A stretch of DNA of 56,225 nucleotides from NCBI GenBank assembly GCA_963205455.1, contig CAUJJL010000184.1:1-56225 (forward strand), read 5' to 3'. Under the pieces are notes generated by a model. That model was not told the origin of the DNA, ran no database searches, and was given only the letters and a program-made list of their open reading frames with translations. Below are positions 33,244 through 42,623 of the stretch, piece by piece. Source of the stretch: Verrucomicrobiota bacterium. Its GTDB lineage: Bacteria; Verrucomicrobiota; Verrucomicrobiia; Opitutales; Opitutaceae. Every line of letters starts with the position of its first letter. Position 1 is the stretch's first letter. The translations under genes were made by a program, and so were the position numbers.

Positions 33244-33246
33244 CCT

Positions 33247-33307
33247 TGGATCGCCACCCAATTGGACATTTCCGCAGATTTCTGGTGCGCGGGCCGACGC
33301 ATCCATC
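33247..33307 (-). pseudogene. Relic of a GNAT toxin gene (partial second copy)
   Basis: Plus-strand bases 33271-33307 nearly repeat 23701-23739, inside the intact acetyltransferase toxin, with two substitutions or so and a one-base loss. The preceding bases around CCCAATTGG also match the toxin near 23618, with an intervening deletion. In translation it begins MDAxxRA like the toxin's MDALVRA, then shifts frame. It is a decayed copy in the same orientation as the intact gene 9.6 kb away. Confidence 0.6.
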
Positions 33308-33339
33308 TGGATGCAACGATCCCTTGCCGCGCAGCAGCC

Positions 33340-34245
33340 TCACCTGCGGTGCGGCTTGTGTTTCCCGGTTCGTGGTGCCGTTTTCCGCTTTGTCCGAGGG
33401 ATTGAAGAAATCTTCGTGGGTTTCGCCTTTTTCCCCTGACTCTTCTGATCAGACTTCTTCTTCGCCGCAGGCGCTTTGACCGGTTTCACAGAGACTTCAA
33501 GGGATGGCTTGGCCTCCTTGTCCGTGGCAGCGATATCGATGCCAAAGACACTGGCCAGTTGGGCATCGTCCAGCGTGTCCGCACCCGTCGCGCCCTGCGC
33601 CAGCACCGGCGCCTCTGCAGCGGCGCTGATGAGTTCTAGATGATCCACTCCCCGAAGCTTGAACAGCAGCTCCGGCTGAGTATCGAGTCGCGCCCCCACG
33701 CCGTAGAGCACGGCCGCGAGATGCTTGCACAGGCTTGCCCAATCCGGACAACTGCACTCGAGTTTGATCTCCGATGGCAGCGGAAACAGTCCTTTCTCCC
33801 GATCGGTGATGACACGCATCACCGCGTCGGAAAGCCTACCTTGCAACAGCCCGACAAGTGAGTCGATCTTCCCCGCGCACTCTGCCTTGATCGCCTTCCA
33901 TTTCTCCGGCTTCAGCGGTGCAATGCCGACCGTGCCGCGATAGAGGGATGATCCCATCACCTGCGCATTGATCTTTCCCGGTACAATCTGCAGATCGAGC
34001 ACCGAGCCATTGCGGACATAGGACCGGCCGCGGGGCAGCCGGTTCGAGAAGTCGCTGAAGGATTCCAGATGCCGACACCAGGCCTTTCCCCAAAACGTGC
34101 TCGCAATCGTCCGGCCCTCGATCGTCACGGGAGCGAATGCGACACCGCTCTTCTCCATTTTCTTCGCATGCGCCAGCGCCTTCGCGCGGCGTTCAGCGAC
34201 ACTTTGATAGGGGCGCCATTCTCGGAACCAGCTCATGGATTTCAA
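33340..34245 (-). CDS. SWIM zinc-finger protein
   Basis: 301 residues. The SWIM motif CxCx6CxH is complete at C164, C166, C173 and H175 (CSCPDWASLCKH). The N-terminal part (WWF-like: FREWRPYQSVAERRAKA, ASTFWGKAWCRHLESF, LPRGRSYVRNGSVLDL) is the conserved front of this bacterial family. The C-terminus is a Lys/Ser/Pro-rich basic tail of about 50 residues, likely to touch nucleic acid. The start overlaps the SNF2 helicase stop by 4 bp. SWIM proteins are found next to SNF2 helicases in many bacteria, but the joint function is unknown; DNA repair or chromatin-like remodelling is suggested. Confidence 0.9.
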   Translation of the reverse strand: MKSMSWFREWRPYQSVAERRAKALAHAKKMEKSGVAFAPVTIEGRTIASTFWGKAWCRHLESFSDFSNRLPRGRSYVRNGSVLDLQIVPGKINAQVMGSSLYRGTVGIAPLKPEKWKAIKAECAGKIDSLVGLLQGRLSDAVMRVITDREKGLFPLPSEIKLECSCPDWASLCKHLAAVLYGVGARLDTQPELLFKLRGVDHLELISAAAEAPVLAQGATGADTLDDAQLASVFGIDIAATDKEAKPSLEVSVKPVKAPAAKKKSDQKSQGKKAKPTKISSIPRTKRKTAPRTGKHKPHRR

Positions 34246-36938
34246 GCATCGTGCGCAGCAACTCTCAGGTCGAGCGAGACAAATTTCAACAACTCATCGT
34301 CGCGCATCTCAGTCAACGGCACCTCTCCGCCACCCGCGAGAAGGTCGGAGGCAAGCGCCAGTTTGTCGGCAATCAGCCTGTCAATTTTCTCCTCAACCGT
34401 GCCGCGACAGATAAACTTGTGCACCAGCACGTTCTTCTTCTGGCCGATGCGATAGGCGCGGTCCGTAGCCTGGTTCTCCACCGCCGGATTCCACCAGCGG
34501 TCAAAATGGATCACGTGCCCGGCCTCGGTGAGATTCAATCCCGTGCCGCCTGCCTTGAGCGACAGGATGAAAAACGGCGGGCCGCCTTCGCGCTGGAATT
34601 CGTCCACCAGAACCCGTCTTTCCTTCACAGCCGTATTGCCGTGGAGCACGAGCCCGGGACGGCCAAAGATGCCCGTGAGAAAATGCAGCAAAGGCGAGGT
34701 CATCTCGCGAAACTGGGTGAATACGAGGACCTTTTCCTGACGCGATGCGATTTCAGCGGTCAATTCGGAAAGCCGCTGAAACTTCCCGCTCTCGTCCGGG
34801 GCGAAATCCCCGCCAAGGCATTGCGCCGGATGATTGCAGAGCTGCTTCAGCCGCATCAGCGCGGCAAGCACGATTCCGCGGCGCTCGATGCCATCCGCGT
34901 TTGCCAGACGATCCGCAAGTTCATTCACCGTCTGCCCGTACAGGACGGCCTGCCGCTTGGTGAGTGCACAATGCGCAATCATCTCGGTCTTGTCCGGCAG
35001 ATCGGAGATCACGCTGCGATCCGACTTCAGGCGGCGAAGGATATAGGGTCGTACCAGTTGACGCAGCGGCCCGAAGCCGCCGGAACCGGAGCTCTGGGTA
35101 AGTTTCTTTGCGTAGCGCGTGAAATCACTCGCGCTGCCAAGCAACCCGGGATTGAGAAAATCGAAGAGTGACCAGAGATCGCCGAGGCTGTTTTCAACGG
35201 GAGTGCCTGTCAGCGCGATGCGCACGGAAGCCTTCAGTTCCTTCACAGCACGGGTCTGACGCGCGCCCGGATTCTTGATCGCCTGCGCTTCGTCGAGGAT
35301 CACCAGACTCCACTCACGCTTTCGAAGCCACTCCTGCTTCAACAACATCCCGTAGGTCGTGAGCACGAGATCGATTCCCGCGAGGGAGCCTGCCGGATTG
35401 CCTGCCACCTCCGCAAGCCTCGTCGGCTCCATCTCCGATGGATGCACTGTGAAAAGCCTCAGGCTCGGCGCAAATCGCGCCGATTCGGCGATCCAGTTGC
35501 CGAGAAGGGATGCCGGAAGCACAAGCAGCGCGGGTGGCGATCCCCGCGCTGAAGCTCGTGCATGAAGGAGCGCCGCAAGCACCTGCACTGTCTTGCCGAG
35601 TCCCATGTCGTCTGCAAGGCAGGCTCCAAGGCCGAGCGTCTGAAGAAATCGAAGCCAGTGCACACCGACAAGCTGATAGGGGCGCAGGGTCGCTTTCAGA
35701 CCTGCGGGCTCAGCGTCAAACGCCTGAGCATCCGGACCACGCAATTGCGCGAGGGCCTTCTCAAGCCAGTCGCCCGCCCTCACATGCGACCATGCACGCA
35801 CGTCCTCGCTTTCCTCCTCTGCCCTGCCGCCGACTGGCTGCGCTCCCGCAAGCATGCGCATGCTCTCCGCAAATGTCACGCCACCCTGTTTGCGCGCCGC
35901 CTCGAGCGTTTTCCAATGTCTCAGCACATTCTGGAGCTTCTCGCGGTCCACCTCGACCCACTTTCCCTTGAGCAAAACCAGGCCGGCGTCGGCCGAAGCA
36001 ATTTGAGCCCATTCCTCGTCGCTGAGAGGCTCGCCGTCGAGTGTTGTCGCCACCTTGAAGTCGAGCAGGGCGCTGAGCCCGATACCGGCAGGTTTTCCTC
36101 CGCCCACGGTGACACTCACGGAAGGACGCGGCGCGCGGCCTGCCTTCCACCAGTCGGGTATGCGTACAAGTAGCCCCGCATCCTCGAAGCGCGGAATCTC
36201 CCGCAGGAATTGGTGGGCCTGCCGCGCGGTCCACGACTGCGGTTGGAACACGCGCTGGGAGTCGACCATCTCTCGTACAAGCCCGCTCTTTTCCGCAGCA
36301 CGCTGCACCGGGGCGAGCAGTGCGAGAAGGGCATTGCGGTTGCGCGCGCCCGCATACTCCTGCAGGGCACGTCCGAGCGGCAGGTATTGCGGCTTGGCCT
36401 GATCCGAAATTCGGTGCGTATAGGTGGCCATAAACGCAAACGGTCTCGCTTGATCGCGTTTGTTCTCTGCGAGGTGAAATGTGACCCGGCCTACCAGGTG
36501 CCAGAGTGGGTTCTGCGCCTTGAGCCATGCCTGTGCTCCACCTTCGCAGGCGCGGATCTCAGTCATGGCCAGCGCGTCAACTTCAATCCACAACGCACGC
36601 AGCACCTCCACCCGGAGATATTCACCTCCTGCCATCGGCGGCGCGCCATCAACAAGCGAACTGAGCTCGCTCTCGGTGGGCGCTTCAATGCCGGCCCCTT
36701 TGGTCGGAGGCTCAGGCATGTGACACAGCGCCGTAAGATAACGGCGCCCAAACTCTCGCCAGAAGGCACCGGGTGGCGGAAGCGCCGCCTCGAGCGCACG
36801 TGTGGCGAGTCTCAGAAGAACATGCGCAGAGGAAAGGTTCGCCGCCTCGCGCAGCATTTCCGCGAGGCGAACCTCCAGTGCGGAGGCACTTGATTCATCG
36901 AACAGAAGACGTCCGTGTGGTGATAGCAGGAAGGCCAC
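34242..36938 (-). CDS. SNF2-family DEAD/DEAH ATPase (HepA/Rad54-like)
   Basis: 898 residues. A variable N-terminal region of about 410 residues precedes the SNF2 motor: motif I LADDMGLGKT (441-450), DEAQ box (VILDEAQAIKNP), motif III LTGTPVENSLGDLWSLFDFL, then helicase C with VLVFTQF, SLKAGGTGLNLTEAGHVIHFDRWWNPAVE and the arginine finger region AYRIGQKK. These are double-stranded-DNA translocases rather than true unwinding helicases. It is coupled to the SWIM gene downstream through a 4-bp overlap, so the two proteins are probably made together. It lies outside the recombinase relic and may not belong to the island. Confidence 0.93.
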   Translation of the reverse strand: MAFLLSPHGRLLFDESSASALEVRLAEMLREAANLSSAHVLLRLATRALEAALPPPGAFWREFGRRYLTALCHMPEPPTKGAGIEAPTESELSSLVDGAPPMAGGEYLRVEVLRALWIEVDALAMTEIRACEGGAQAWLKAQNPLWHLVGRVTFHLAENKRDQARPFAFMATYTHRISDQAKPQYLPLGRALQEYAGARNRNALLALLAPVQRAAEKSGLVREMVDSQRVFQPQSWTARQAHQFLREIPRFEDAGLLVRIPDWWKAGRAPRPSVSVTVGGGKPAGIGLSALLDFKVATTLDGEPLSDEEWAQIASADAGLVLLKGKWVEVDREKLQNVLRHWKTLEAARKQGGVTFAESMRMLAGAQPVGGRAEEESEDVRAWSHVRAGDWLEKALAQLRGPDAQAFDAEPAGLKATLRPYQLVGVHWLRFLQTLGLGACLADDMGLGKTVQVLAALLHARASARGSPPALLVLPASLLGNWIAESARFAPSLRLFTVHPSEMEPTRLAEVAGNPAGSLAGIDLVLTTYGMLLKQEWLRKREWSLVILDEAQAIKNPGARQTRAVKELKASVRIALTGTPVENSLGDLWSLFDFLNPGLLGSASDFTRYAKKLTQSSGSGGFGPLRQLVRPYILRRLKSDRSVISDLPDKTEMIAHCALTKRQAVLYGQTVNELADRLANADGIERRGIVLAALMRLKQLCNHPAQCLGGDFAPDESGKFQRLSELTAEIASRQEKVLVFTQFREMTSPLLHFLTGIFGRPGLVLHGNTAVKERRVLVDEFQREGGPPFFILSLKAGGTGLNLTEAGHVIHFDRWWNPAVENQATDRAYRIGQKKNVLVHKFICRGTVEEKIDRLIADKLALASDLLAGGGEVPLTEMRDDELLKFVSLDLRVAAHDA

Positions 36939-37140
36939 AGATTCTTGTTTTCACGCCAGGCCCGGCTGTCAATGGCGAGGCTTTCGATGAAGCATTACCG
37001 GCCACCCAGTTCCAGCAAGTGCCTTCCTCCCCTGCAATTCCGATCGGATTCGAACTGGAATCCGGCCAGGCATTTTCCCGATTCTGCAGGGAGACATACC
37101 CGTGCTCATGCTGGAGCTGGTCGCATCCGCCGCGGTGCAC

Positions 37141-38598
37141 TCAGCGTTGCGATTCGACCCGATGGCCGGTGACGGTTGCGCGGAGTTCCCGGCTGAGCTC
37201 CGCGATCAGGTCGGCGCGGCGGGGATCGTGGGCGAGATTGTGCTGCTCGAGCGGATCCACACGATGGTCGTAGAGCTCCGTTCCTTTCTCTCCGTCCCTG
37301 CCCCACTCCGAATAGCGCCACACTTCCGTGCGGATCGAACTCCCCCGATCAACCTGCGAGAAGGCTGCATAGGGCCAAGGACCGGCAGGTTCACGGAGGA
37401 GCGGCAGCAGACTGCGCCCCGAAACCGCTGGGTGACCCGACAGGTCCGCCAGTTCCACGAGCGTCGGATACAGGTCGAGCAACTCGACCACACGCTCGGA
37501 TGGCTGGCCCTTCACGACACCAGGTCCAGCGATGATCAGCGGCACACGTGCGGACTCCTCGAAGAGCATCTGCTTCTGCCATTGTCCATGTTCTCCGAGG
37601 AGGTAACCGTGATCACTCCAGAAGACGACAATCGTATTGTCCGTCAGCCCGAGCTCATCCAGCGCATCAAGCAGGCGACCCACCTGCGCGTCCATGAACG
37701 ATATCGAGGCATAGTACGCCCGAATGATCTCACGCTGCTGAAGCGAGTCCAGACCCCAGAACATCTTGGGACGCCAGAGCGCGACAGGCGGAACACCGCG
37801 CAGGCTCTCGGTCGGATCGGGTGGCGCGGGGATTGACTCGAGCGGATAGAGATCAAAATAGCGTTTGGGCGCGATGTACGGCGTGTGGGGGCGATAGAAA
37901 CCCGCTGCCACAAAGAACGGCCCATTGCGGTGCTCCTTCATCATCTCGATCGCCGCATCAGCGACCTTCCCGTCGGTTTGTTCGTGATCGGTGCCCTCGG
38001 CCGCAAGGTAGGACAAGGCGATGCCCAGTCCATATTTGGGAGTCAGATTGGTCACCAGTTTCTCATCCAGCTTGTCGCGGCCCTTCGGATTGACCGTACG
38101 ATTCCACGAGGGCGGATCATCCAGCCCGGGTGTGCCGATCTGCGTCGGGACTCCATAGTGATAAATTTTCCCCGCACGCGCAGAGAAATAGCCGTGGCTC
38201 ATGAAGTACTGCGACAAGGTCACCACGTCGGGCATCGCAGTGCGAAAATGTGTCGTGAGATTGTAAACTCCGATTTCGTCCGGGCGCCGACCCGTCATGA
38301 GCGAGGCCCGGCTGGGATTGCAGAGCGGGAACTGGGAGTAGGCCCGATCGAATCGAACACCGCGCGCGGCAAGCCGGTCGATATTCGGCGATTTGACGAT
38401 CGGATTCCCATAAGTGCCCAAGGCACAGGTAAGGTCGTCCGAAGCGATGAAAAGAACATTTGGCGGCCGACTCTGTCTGCTCGCGGCGGACATCGGAGCG
38501 GCTTCGCCACGAACCGCGACGCATGCAGACATCATGACAAGGACTGCAAACAGGCAATGGCGGTGAAGCAACGGCGGGAACATTTGGCGTAGTTTCAT
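37141..38598 (-). CDS. Secreted type I sulfatase (iduronate-2-sulfatase-like)
   Basis: 485 residues from MKLRQMFPPLL. A signal peptide (about 1-34) precedes the alkaline-phosphatase-fold sulfatase domain. Metal-binding Asp pair is in FIASDDLTCALG, and the formylglycine site is Cys93 in CNPSRASLMTG (CxPxR). Further motifs are GKIYHYG, PFFVAAGFYRPHTPY and VVFWSDHGYLLGEHGQWQKQ. The overall order resembles bacterial iduronate-2-sulfatase-like enzymes, but substrate sulfate position cannot be assigned. Activity needs a formylglycine-generating or anaerobic sulfatase-maturing enzyme, which is not in the window. It follows the acid-sugar kinase gene by 52 bp and probably shares its transcript. Confidence 0.93.
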   Translation of the reverse strand: MKLRQMFPPLLHRHCLFAVLVMMSACVAVRGEAAPMSAASRQSRPPNVLFIASDDLTCALGTYGNPIVKSPNIDRLAARGVRFDRAYSQFPLCNPSRASLMTGRRPDEIGVYNLTTHFRTAMPDVVTLSQYFMSHGYFSARAGKIYHYGVPTQIGTPGLDDPPSWNRTVNPKGRDKLDEKLVTNLTPKYGLGIALSYLAAEGTDHEQTDGKVADAAIEMMKEHRNGPFFVAAGFYRPHTPYIAPKRYFDLYPLESIPAPPDPTESLRGVPPVALWRPKMFWGLDSLQQREIIRAYYASISFMDAQVGRLLDALDELGLTDNTIVVFWSDHGYLLGEHGQWQKQMLFEESARVPLIIAGPGVVKGQPSERVVELLDLYPTLVELADLSGHPAVSGRSLLPLLREPAGPWPYAAFSQVDRGSSIRTEVWRYSEWGRDGEKGTELYDHRVDPLEQHNLAHDPRRADLIAELSRELRATVTGHRVESQR

Positions 38599-38650
38599 TG
38601 GAAAATTGTTCGGGTAGGCGAAACCTCGTCTTGGCAATCGTGACACCCTT

Positions 38651-40045
38651 CTATTTCTCAAGCATCTCAACTAACCTGGCGAGTGTTTCCACCCCGCCGA
38701 CATTGCCGGGAAAAATAATGTAAGGGAGTCCGGGCCACTTGCTCTCATCTCCCGGAAGCCAGACCGGGACACCGGGAACAGCCTGCCCCATCACGGTTGC
38801 GCTGCGGATTCCCAATGCGTCGGTCGCCAGATCGCTCGAAGTGATTCCTCCCTTCGCAATCAACCACCGGGGGCGCGTCCGCAGATTCCGCACGATGTTC
38901 ACAAGACTTGAAGACACGGTTTCCCCGATTGACAGGTTCTCGTTCGCATCGCGTCCAACCGCCAGCGAACGACTGGTGAACAGCGTGACACTTCGGCCGG
39001 CTGAAATGCGTTCATCAACAAGGTTCGAGCAACGCGCAATTTCCTGCGGACGCTGCCCGACCGACAGTAGTGCATCGACCGATACCTCGATTCGCTCGAT
39101 CGTCGGACAGATTCTTGCGAGCGCCTCTAGCTGCGCAGACGTTTTTCCGACATACGAACCCGCGACAACCAATCCACCGGACGCGCAACCCGAACCCCTG
39201 AGTTCTTCAGGGGCAAGCAGGGGCCGCTTCGAAATGCCTGCGTATGCCGATACGAAATCGGCAGCCGTTCGAAAGAGATAGCGCCGGCCCTCCCGCTCCG
39301 TAACCGCAAGCGCCTGGGTGAGGATCGCAAGGTCCGCAGGATTCTCCACATTGACGATGACCACACCCCCACGCGGATGCGCCAGCAATTTTTGGGCAAC
39401 ATGCGGGGCGCCGGATACGCGAAGATCCTCGATGGAGATCGACAGGACATCAGCCGCCGAAACACGTCCCCGGGTCTTTTCCTCTACCCAGGCACGGAGA
39501 TTCGACGAGCAATAGCCAAATGATTTGTCCCGGGCAAACTCAGTCTCGCCCACGGGGGTCAATGTATCGCGATCAACGTCTGCAACATAATGAACGTCGC
39601 CAATCGTGATCCGTCCTCCCGCGAAGAAGGCGGGGATGATCAGCGTGCCATCCCAGGCGACCCCCAATCCTTCCGCCAGCGCATCGGTCTCCGCAGGGTA
39701 GTGTCCGCGAAGAGTGGAGTCTCCGCGACTCACCACGACTGCAGAACGTCCCACATTCCGCGCCGCTTGCGAGAGATGTGCCCCGATCTCGCGATTGATC
39801 CGACAGGCGCGGTCGGGAGGGTACGCCCTTGAGTTGGTGAGAATAAAAAAGCACGGTCCGGGTTCGCGGAGGGCACGCTCAAGTTCGGACGGCTCCCACG
39901 TTGTCAGCACCGGCACGTTGTGCACGGTCTGCGTCCCGGTCGGATCATCGTCCAAAACCACTATCTTTGCGGCCGGAGGAACTGCAACTGCCGCGGGTAC
40001 CGAAGGAAGTGCGGAAATCGTCTTGGAAAGTGGCAATGGGGACAC
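38651..40045 (-). CDS. Four-carbon acid sugar kinase family protein (OtnK/DUF1537)
   Basis: 464 residues. The N-terminal substrate domain has VVLDDDPTGTQTVHNVPVLTTW (30-51) and VVSRGDSTLRGHYPAE. The C-terminal nucleotide-binding domain has FTSRSLAVGRD, LIAKGGITSSDLATDALG and the glycine-rich FPGNVGGVETL. Characterised members phosphorylate D-threonate, D-erythronate or 3-oxo-tetronate at the 4-OH in the cytoplasm. The usual partners (PdxA2, OtnC, OtnI) are not seen here, so the true substrate may differ. It heads a minus-strand pair with the sulfatase and is divergent from the gene at 40338, sharing a promoter region with a LacI-like dyad. Confidence 0.88.
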   Translation of the reverse strand: MSPLPLSKTISALPSVPAAVAVPPAAKIVVLDDDPTGTQTVHNVPVLTTWEPSELERALREPGPCFFILTNSRAYPPDRACRINREIGAHLSQAARNVGRSAVVVSRGDSTLRGHYPAETDALAEGLGVAWDGTLIIPAFFAGGRITIGDVHYVADVDRDTLTPVGETEFARDKSFGYCSSNLRAWVEEKTRGRVSAADVLSISIEDLRVSGAPHVAQKLLAHPRGGVVIVNVENPADLAILTQALAVTEREGRRYLFRTAADFVSAYAGISKRPLLAPEELRGSGCASGGLVVAGSYVGKTSAQLEALARICPTIERIEVSVDALLSVGQRPQEIARCSNLVDERISAGRSVTLFTSRSLAVGRDANENLSIGETVSSSLVNIVRNLRTRPRWLIAKGGITSSDLATDALGIRSATVMGQAVPGVPVWLPGDESKWPGLPYIIFPGNVGGVETLARLVEMLEK

Positions 40046-40223
40046 GCGAGAAAGATAAATAAGTGGCTCAACTCCGCAGCGCTCACTCGTGACGCAATTA
40101 AATCCAAACGTCCATGGTCAAAATTTCCACTATTCAAAGAGCATGTCCCAAAAAGCCAGCACACACGTCGTGACAAACAAACCTCAATGCACTTTCGAAA
40201 AGGAGAAATCGCGGCCCTATCTT

Positions 40224-40243
40224 TCACTTTATGGATAAAGTCT
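40224..40243. promoter_or_regulatory. Candidate LacI-type operator in kinase/GH divergent promoter
   Basis: The bases TCACTTT-ATGGAT-AAAGTCT include a perfect inner palindrome CTTTAT-GG-ATAAAG (40227-40240). The site resembles the dyad over the lacI-type start at 52466-52485 (TCACTTT-ACAGCA-AAAGTGA), sharing both arms except the last two bases. It lies in the 292-bp region between two divergent sugar genes. Binding is not proven. Confidence 0.5.
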
Positions 40244-40337
40244 GAAGATGATTGCGTCAAACCTGCGCAGGAGATGGCGTAGGACTGGGAACTACCCACA
40301 CCCATCAAGAATCCACCGTCACCCTACAGGCACAACC

Positions 40338-42533
40338 ATGATTGATCTGCTGAAACTCCTCACCCGAACGTCACTGATCCCCTTTCTTTGGGCAATGAAT
40401 GCCTTGGGTGCGGTACCCGAGGCAAACCAGGGGCCGTCAAACCACGGAGTCGAGCACAGGCTCCCCCTCGCTCTGCCTCCAGAGATCTGGACCTGGAGCA
40501 CCGGATCCCCGGGCTCTGATGGCTACATGAAGTCGCTGGACACGATCGCCAACCAGTCAAACTTTGGGTTTCTCACCGCAAAGTCGCCCCGCGAAGTCAC
40601 CACACCGGAGGCCCATGCCCACGTCAGACGTGTCGTCGAGTATGTCCACAGCCGCGGGATACGGCTTGCCGTGGATCTCGACGTCAGGCGTGCCCGCCTG
40701 GCGTTTCAGAAACAGCACCCCGATCAGCAGCAGTGGATGCTCCGCATCCGTTCCTTTCCGTCCACGGGAACCGGACCGATCCGTGCCGCAATCTCGTCCG
40801 CACCACTGAAGGACCACACGGGTGAGCAGGTGCGCCTCAGTGGTCGCCTGATGCATGTCTGGCGGGTGGCGAAGGTCAGAAAGGGGCTGCCATCGGATCT
40901 TGAGGAGGTGAGGGAAGGAATCCGGATCGTTGAGGAGTCCGATCAGCGGGTGAGCCTGGAGATTTCGTCGTCCGCGATATCAGACGCCGAAGAGGTGATC
41001 GTCGCCGCTGCCTTTGAATACAGGACACCGGACGTGTTTTCACCGGCGCTCATCCCTTTCCAGAGGGGAATTCTCGAACAATACCGCGACACGGGAATGG
41101 ACGGCGCGATGAAGGACGAGTGGGGATTTCCTCCCGTTTACAACCATGGAGCCAAAGACGGTGACTTCTGGCTGTCTGACAACCTTGCCACTGCGTACAA
41201 GGAGGCTGGAGGCGGTGACTTTGTGCGCGATTGCGTGCTCATGACGCTGGGAATCGGCGGCCCCCGGGACAAACGTCTCACCGCAATCAACCGGTATATG
41301 CGCCTGATCCTCACGGAAAACGCGCGCATTGAGAACAGCTTCTACACCGAAACGAAGCGACTGTTCGGACCGGATGCTTTTGTCGTCGTGCACGCGACCT
41401 GGGGACACATGCCCTACGGTGACGCATTCAAGAATGGCTACAGTTGGTGGCAGGCGACACGGGACTTCGGACAAACCGACGAGCAGTGGCCTCTGCCCGT
41501 GCGCACATCGCTCGCCAAGAAGATGGGCGGCCCCGTATGGTACAACCAGTTTCATGAAAGACGATATCCCGAATCCATCTATTGGGAAATCTGGCGGGAT
41601 GCGCGTGCCGGCGGCAGGGTGAATTTCCTGACGCCCCTCTGGCTGCTGAAGGACAAGGCCGCAATGAGGGCCGAGAGCCGGGTCAGGCTGTTGAATTACA
41701 TCTCGAAGGCCCCACTGGATTGCCCGATAGCGGTAGTCTTCGGTCATGCTGCCGCAGTAAACTGGGTGGGGCCGCACTTCGGTGACCTGGGCATTGATTT
41801 TGCAGAGGATCTTTGGGCCCGGGGCGTGCGTGCCGACGTGATTCCTTCGACGGAGATCCAGACCGGAGCATTGAAGATCGATGCAGATGGTCAGGTCACC
41901 TTCGGCGCACAGAAGTATCAGGCGCTGGTATTCGTAAACCCCGAATACGAGCCTGACAGCAGCATCGAATTCCTGAGAAAAGTGGGCCGCTCGAACACCG
42001 CGCTTTTCATTCGTGGAAGACGGACGCTAACGTTCGATGGGAAACCGAGAGGCGAATCCGACATGATTGTCGACAGTGCCGGTGCGGATCCAACCCCTTC
42101 GCGCGTCGTGCAGTTTCTCACAAAATCACACTCTGCTCCAATGTCACCCTATCGAGTGGAAGTCGCCCCGCTCGCGGATCAGTCAATGCTGACGGATGGC
42201 ACGACCTTTCTCGCCCGTGGGGAGCACAACCCCGCTGGTGACCCGATCGACGCCACTTTCTATTGCGGCACATTCCGCGTCAGGGCGCAGGCAACCGGAG
42301 TCTTTGCGATCAAGTTGTCGAATAAGGGCGACCTCGAAAGTCTGGCAGCGTCGGATCTGCGCTTTGTCGAAGCCGGAAACTTCCGACTGGAGTTAAGCAA
42401 GCCGTTGGATCTGGCCCTCTGGCACGAAAATGGGCGGCTTCGCGGAGTCATTCAGGGAACAACAAAGCCTCCCGCCGAGTTGCTGAAGCTGACTCCTGAC
42501 TGGTCCATCCTGCAGAATGTGCAGCCAGAGTAG
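40338..42533 (+). CDS. Secreted protein of unknown family, glycoside-hydrolase-like barrel
   Basis: 731 residues from MIDLLKLLTRTSLIPF. The N-terminal 30 residues form a signal peptide. The region about 60-480 looks like a TIM barrel followed by a Rossmann-like domain, as in beta-galactosidase-like families: ANQSNFGFLTAKS, VVEYVHSRGIRLAVDLDVRR, DGAMKDEWGFPP, VHATWGHMPYGDAF and later CPIAVVFGHAAAVNWVGP, KYQALVFVNPEYEP. Possible catalytic acids are the Asp/Glu of MKDEWGFP, but no known catalytic pair can be assigned. The C-terminal 120 residues look like a beta-sandwich. No family name is claimed. It is divergent from the acid-sugar kinase and convergent with the SGNH esterase, so it belongs to the sugar locus by position. 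Confidence 0.6.
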   Translation: MIDLLKLLTRTSLIPFLWAMNALGAVPEANQGPSNHGVEHRLPLALPPEIWTWSTGSPGSDGYMKSLDTIANQSNFGFLTAKSPREVTTPEAHAHVRRVVEYVHSRGIRLAVDLDVRRARLAFQKQHPDQQQWMLRIRSFPSTGTGPIRAAISSAPLKDHTGEQVRLSGRLMHVWRVAKVRKGLPSDLEEVREGIRIVEESDQRVSLEISSSAISDAEEVIVAAAFEYRTPDVFSPALIPFQRGILEQYRDTGMDGAMKDEWGFPPVYNHGAKDGDFWLSDNLATAYKEAGGGDFVRDCVLMTLGIGGPRDKRLTAINRYMRLILTENARIENSFYTETKRLFGPDAFVVVHATWGHMPYGDAFKNGYSWWQATRDFGQTDEQWPLPVRTSLAKKMGGPVWYNQFHERRYPESIYWEIWRDARAGGRVNFLTPLWLLKDKAAMRAESRVRLLNYISKAPLDCPIAVVFGHAAAVNWVGPHFGDLGIDFAEDLWARGVRADVIPSTEIQTGALKIDADGQVTFGAQKYQALVFVNPEYEPDSSIEFLRKVGRSNTALFIRGRRTLTFDGKPRGESDMIVDSAGADPTPSRVVQFLTKSHSAPMSPYRVEVAPLADQSMLTDGTTFLARGEHNPAGDPIDATFYCGTFRVRAQATGVFAIKLSNKGDLESLAASDLRFVEAGNFRLELSKPLDLALWHENGRLRGVIQGTTKPPAELLKLTPDWSILQNVQPE

Positions 42534-42579
42534 CGTCGCTCCCCTGGCGACCACCATCCGCCCAAATCTGAGAGCGTAC

Positions 42580-42616
42580 GCCGTGAATCGGTCGAGTCCG
42601 GCTTGGGATTCACGGC
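42580..42616. terminator. Bidirectional hairpin between convergent sugar genes
   Basis: A perfect 10-bp stem GCCGTGAATC/GATTCACGGC (42580-42589 with 42607-42616) encloses 17 nt, in the 90-bp gap between stop codons of convergent genes. No strong T-tract is present on either side. Confidence 0.55.
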
Positions 42617-42623
42617 ATCGTTC

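Noticed and set aside
32900..33340. Direct repeat of the tRNA-Asn 3' end as right attachment site
   Set aside because: I looked for TCGATCC-CCTACCCGGGCA-like sequence near the integrase relic and found none, so the att pair is not shown.
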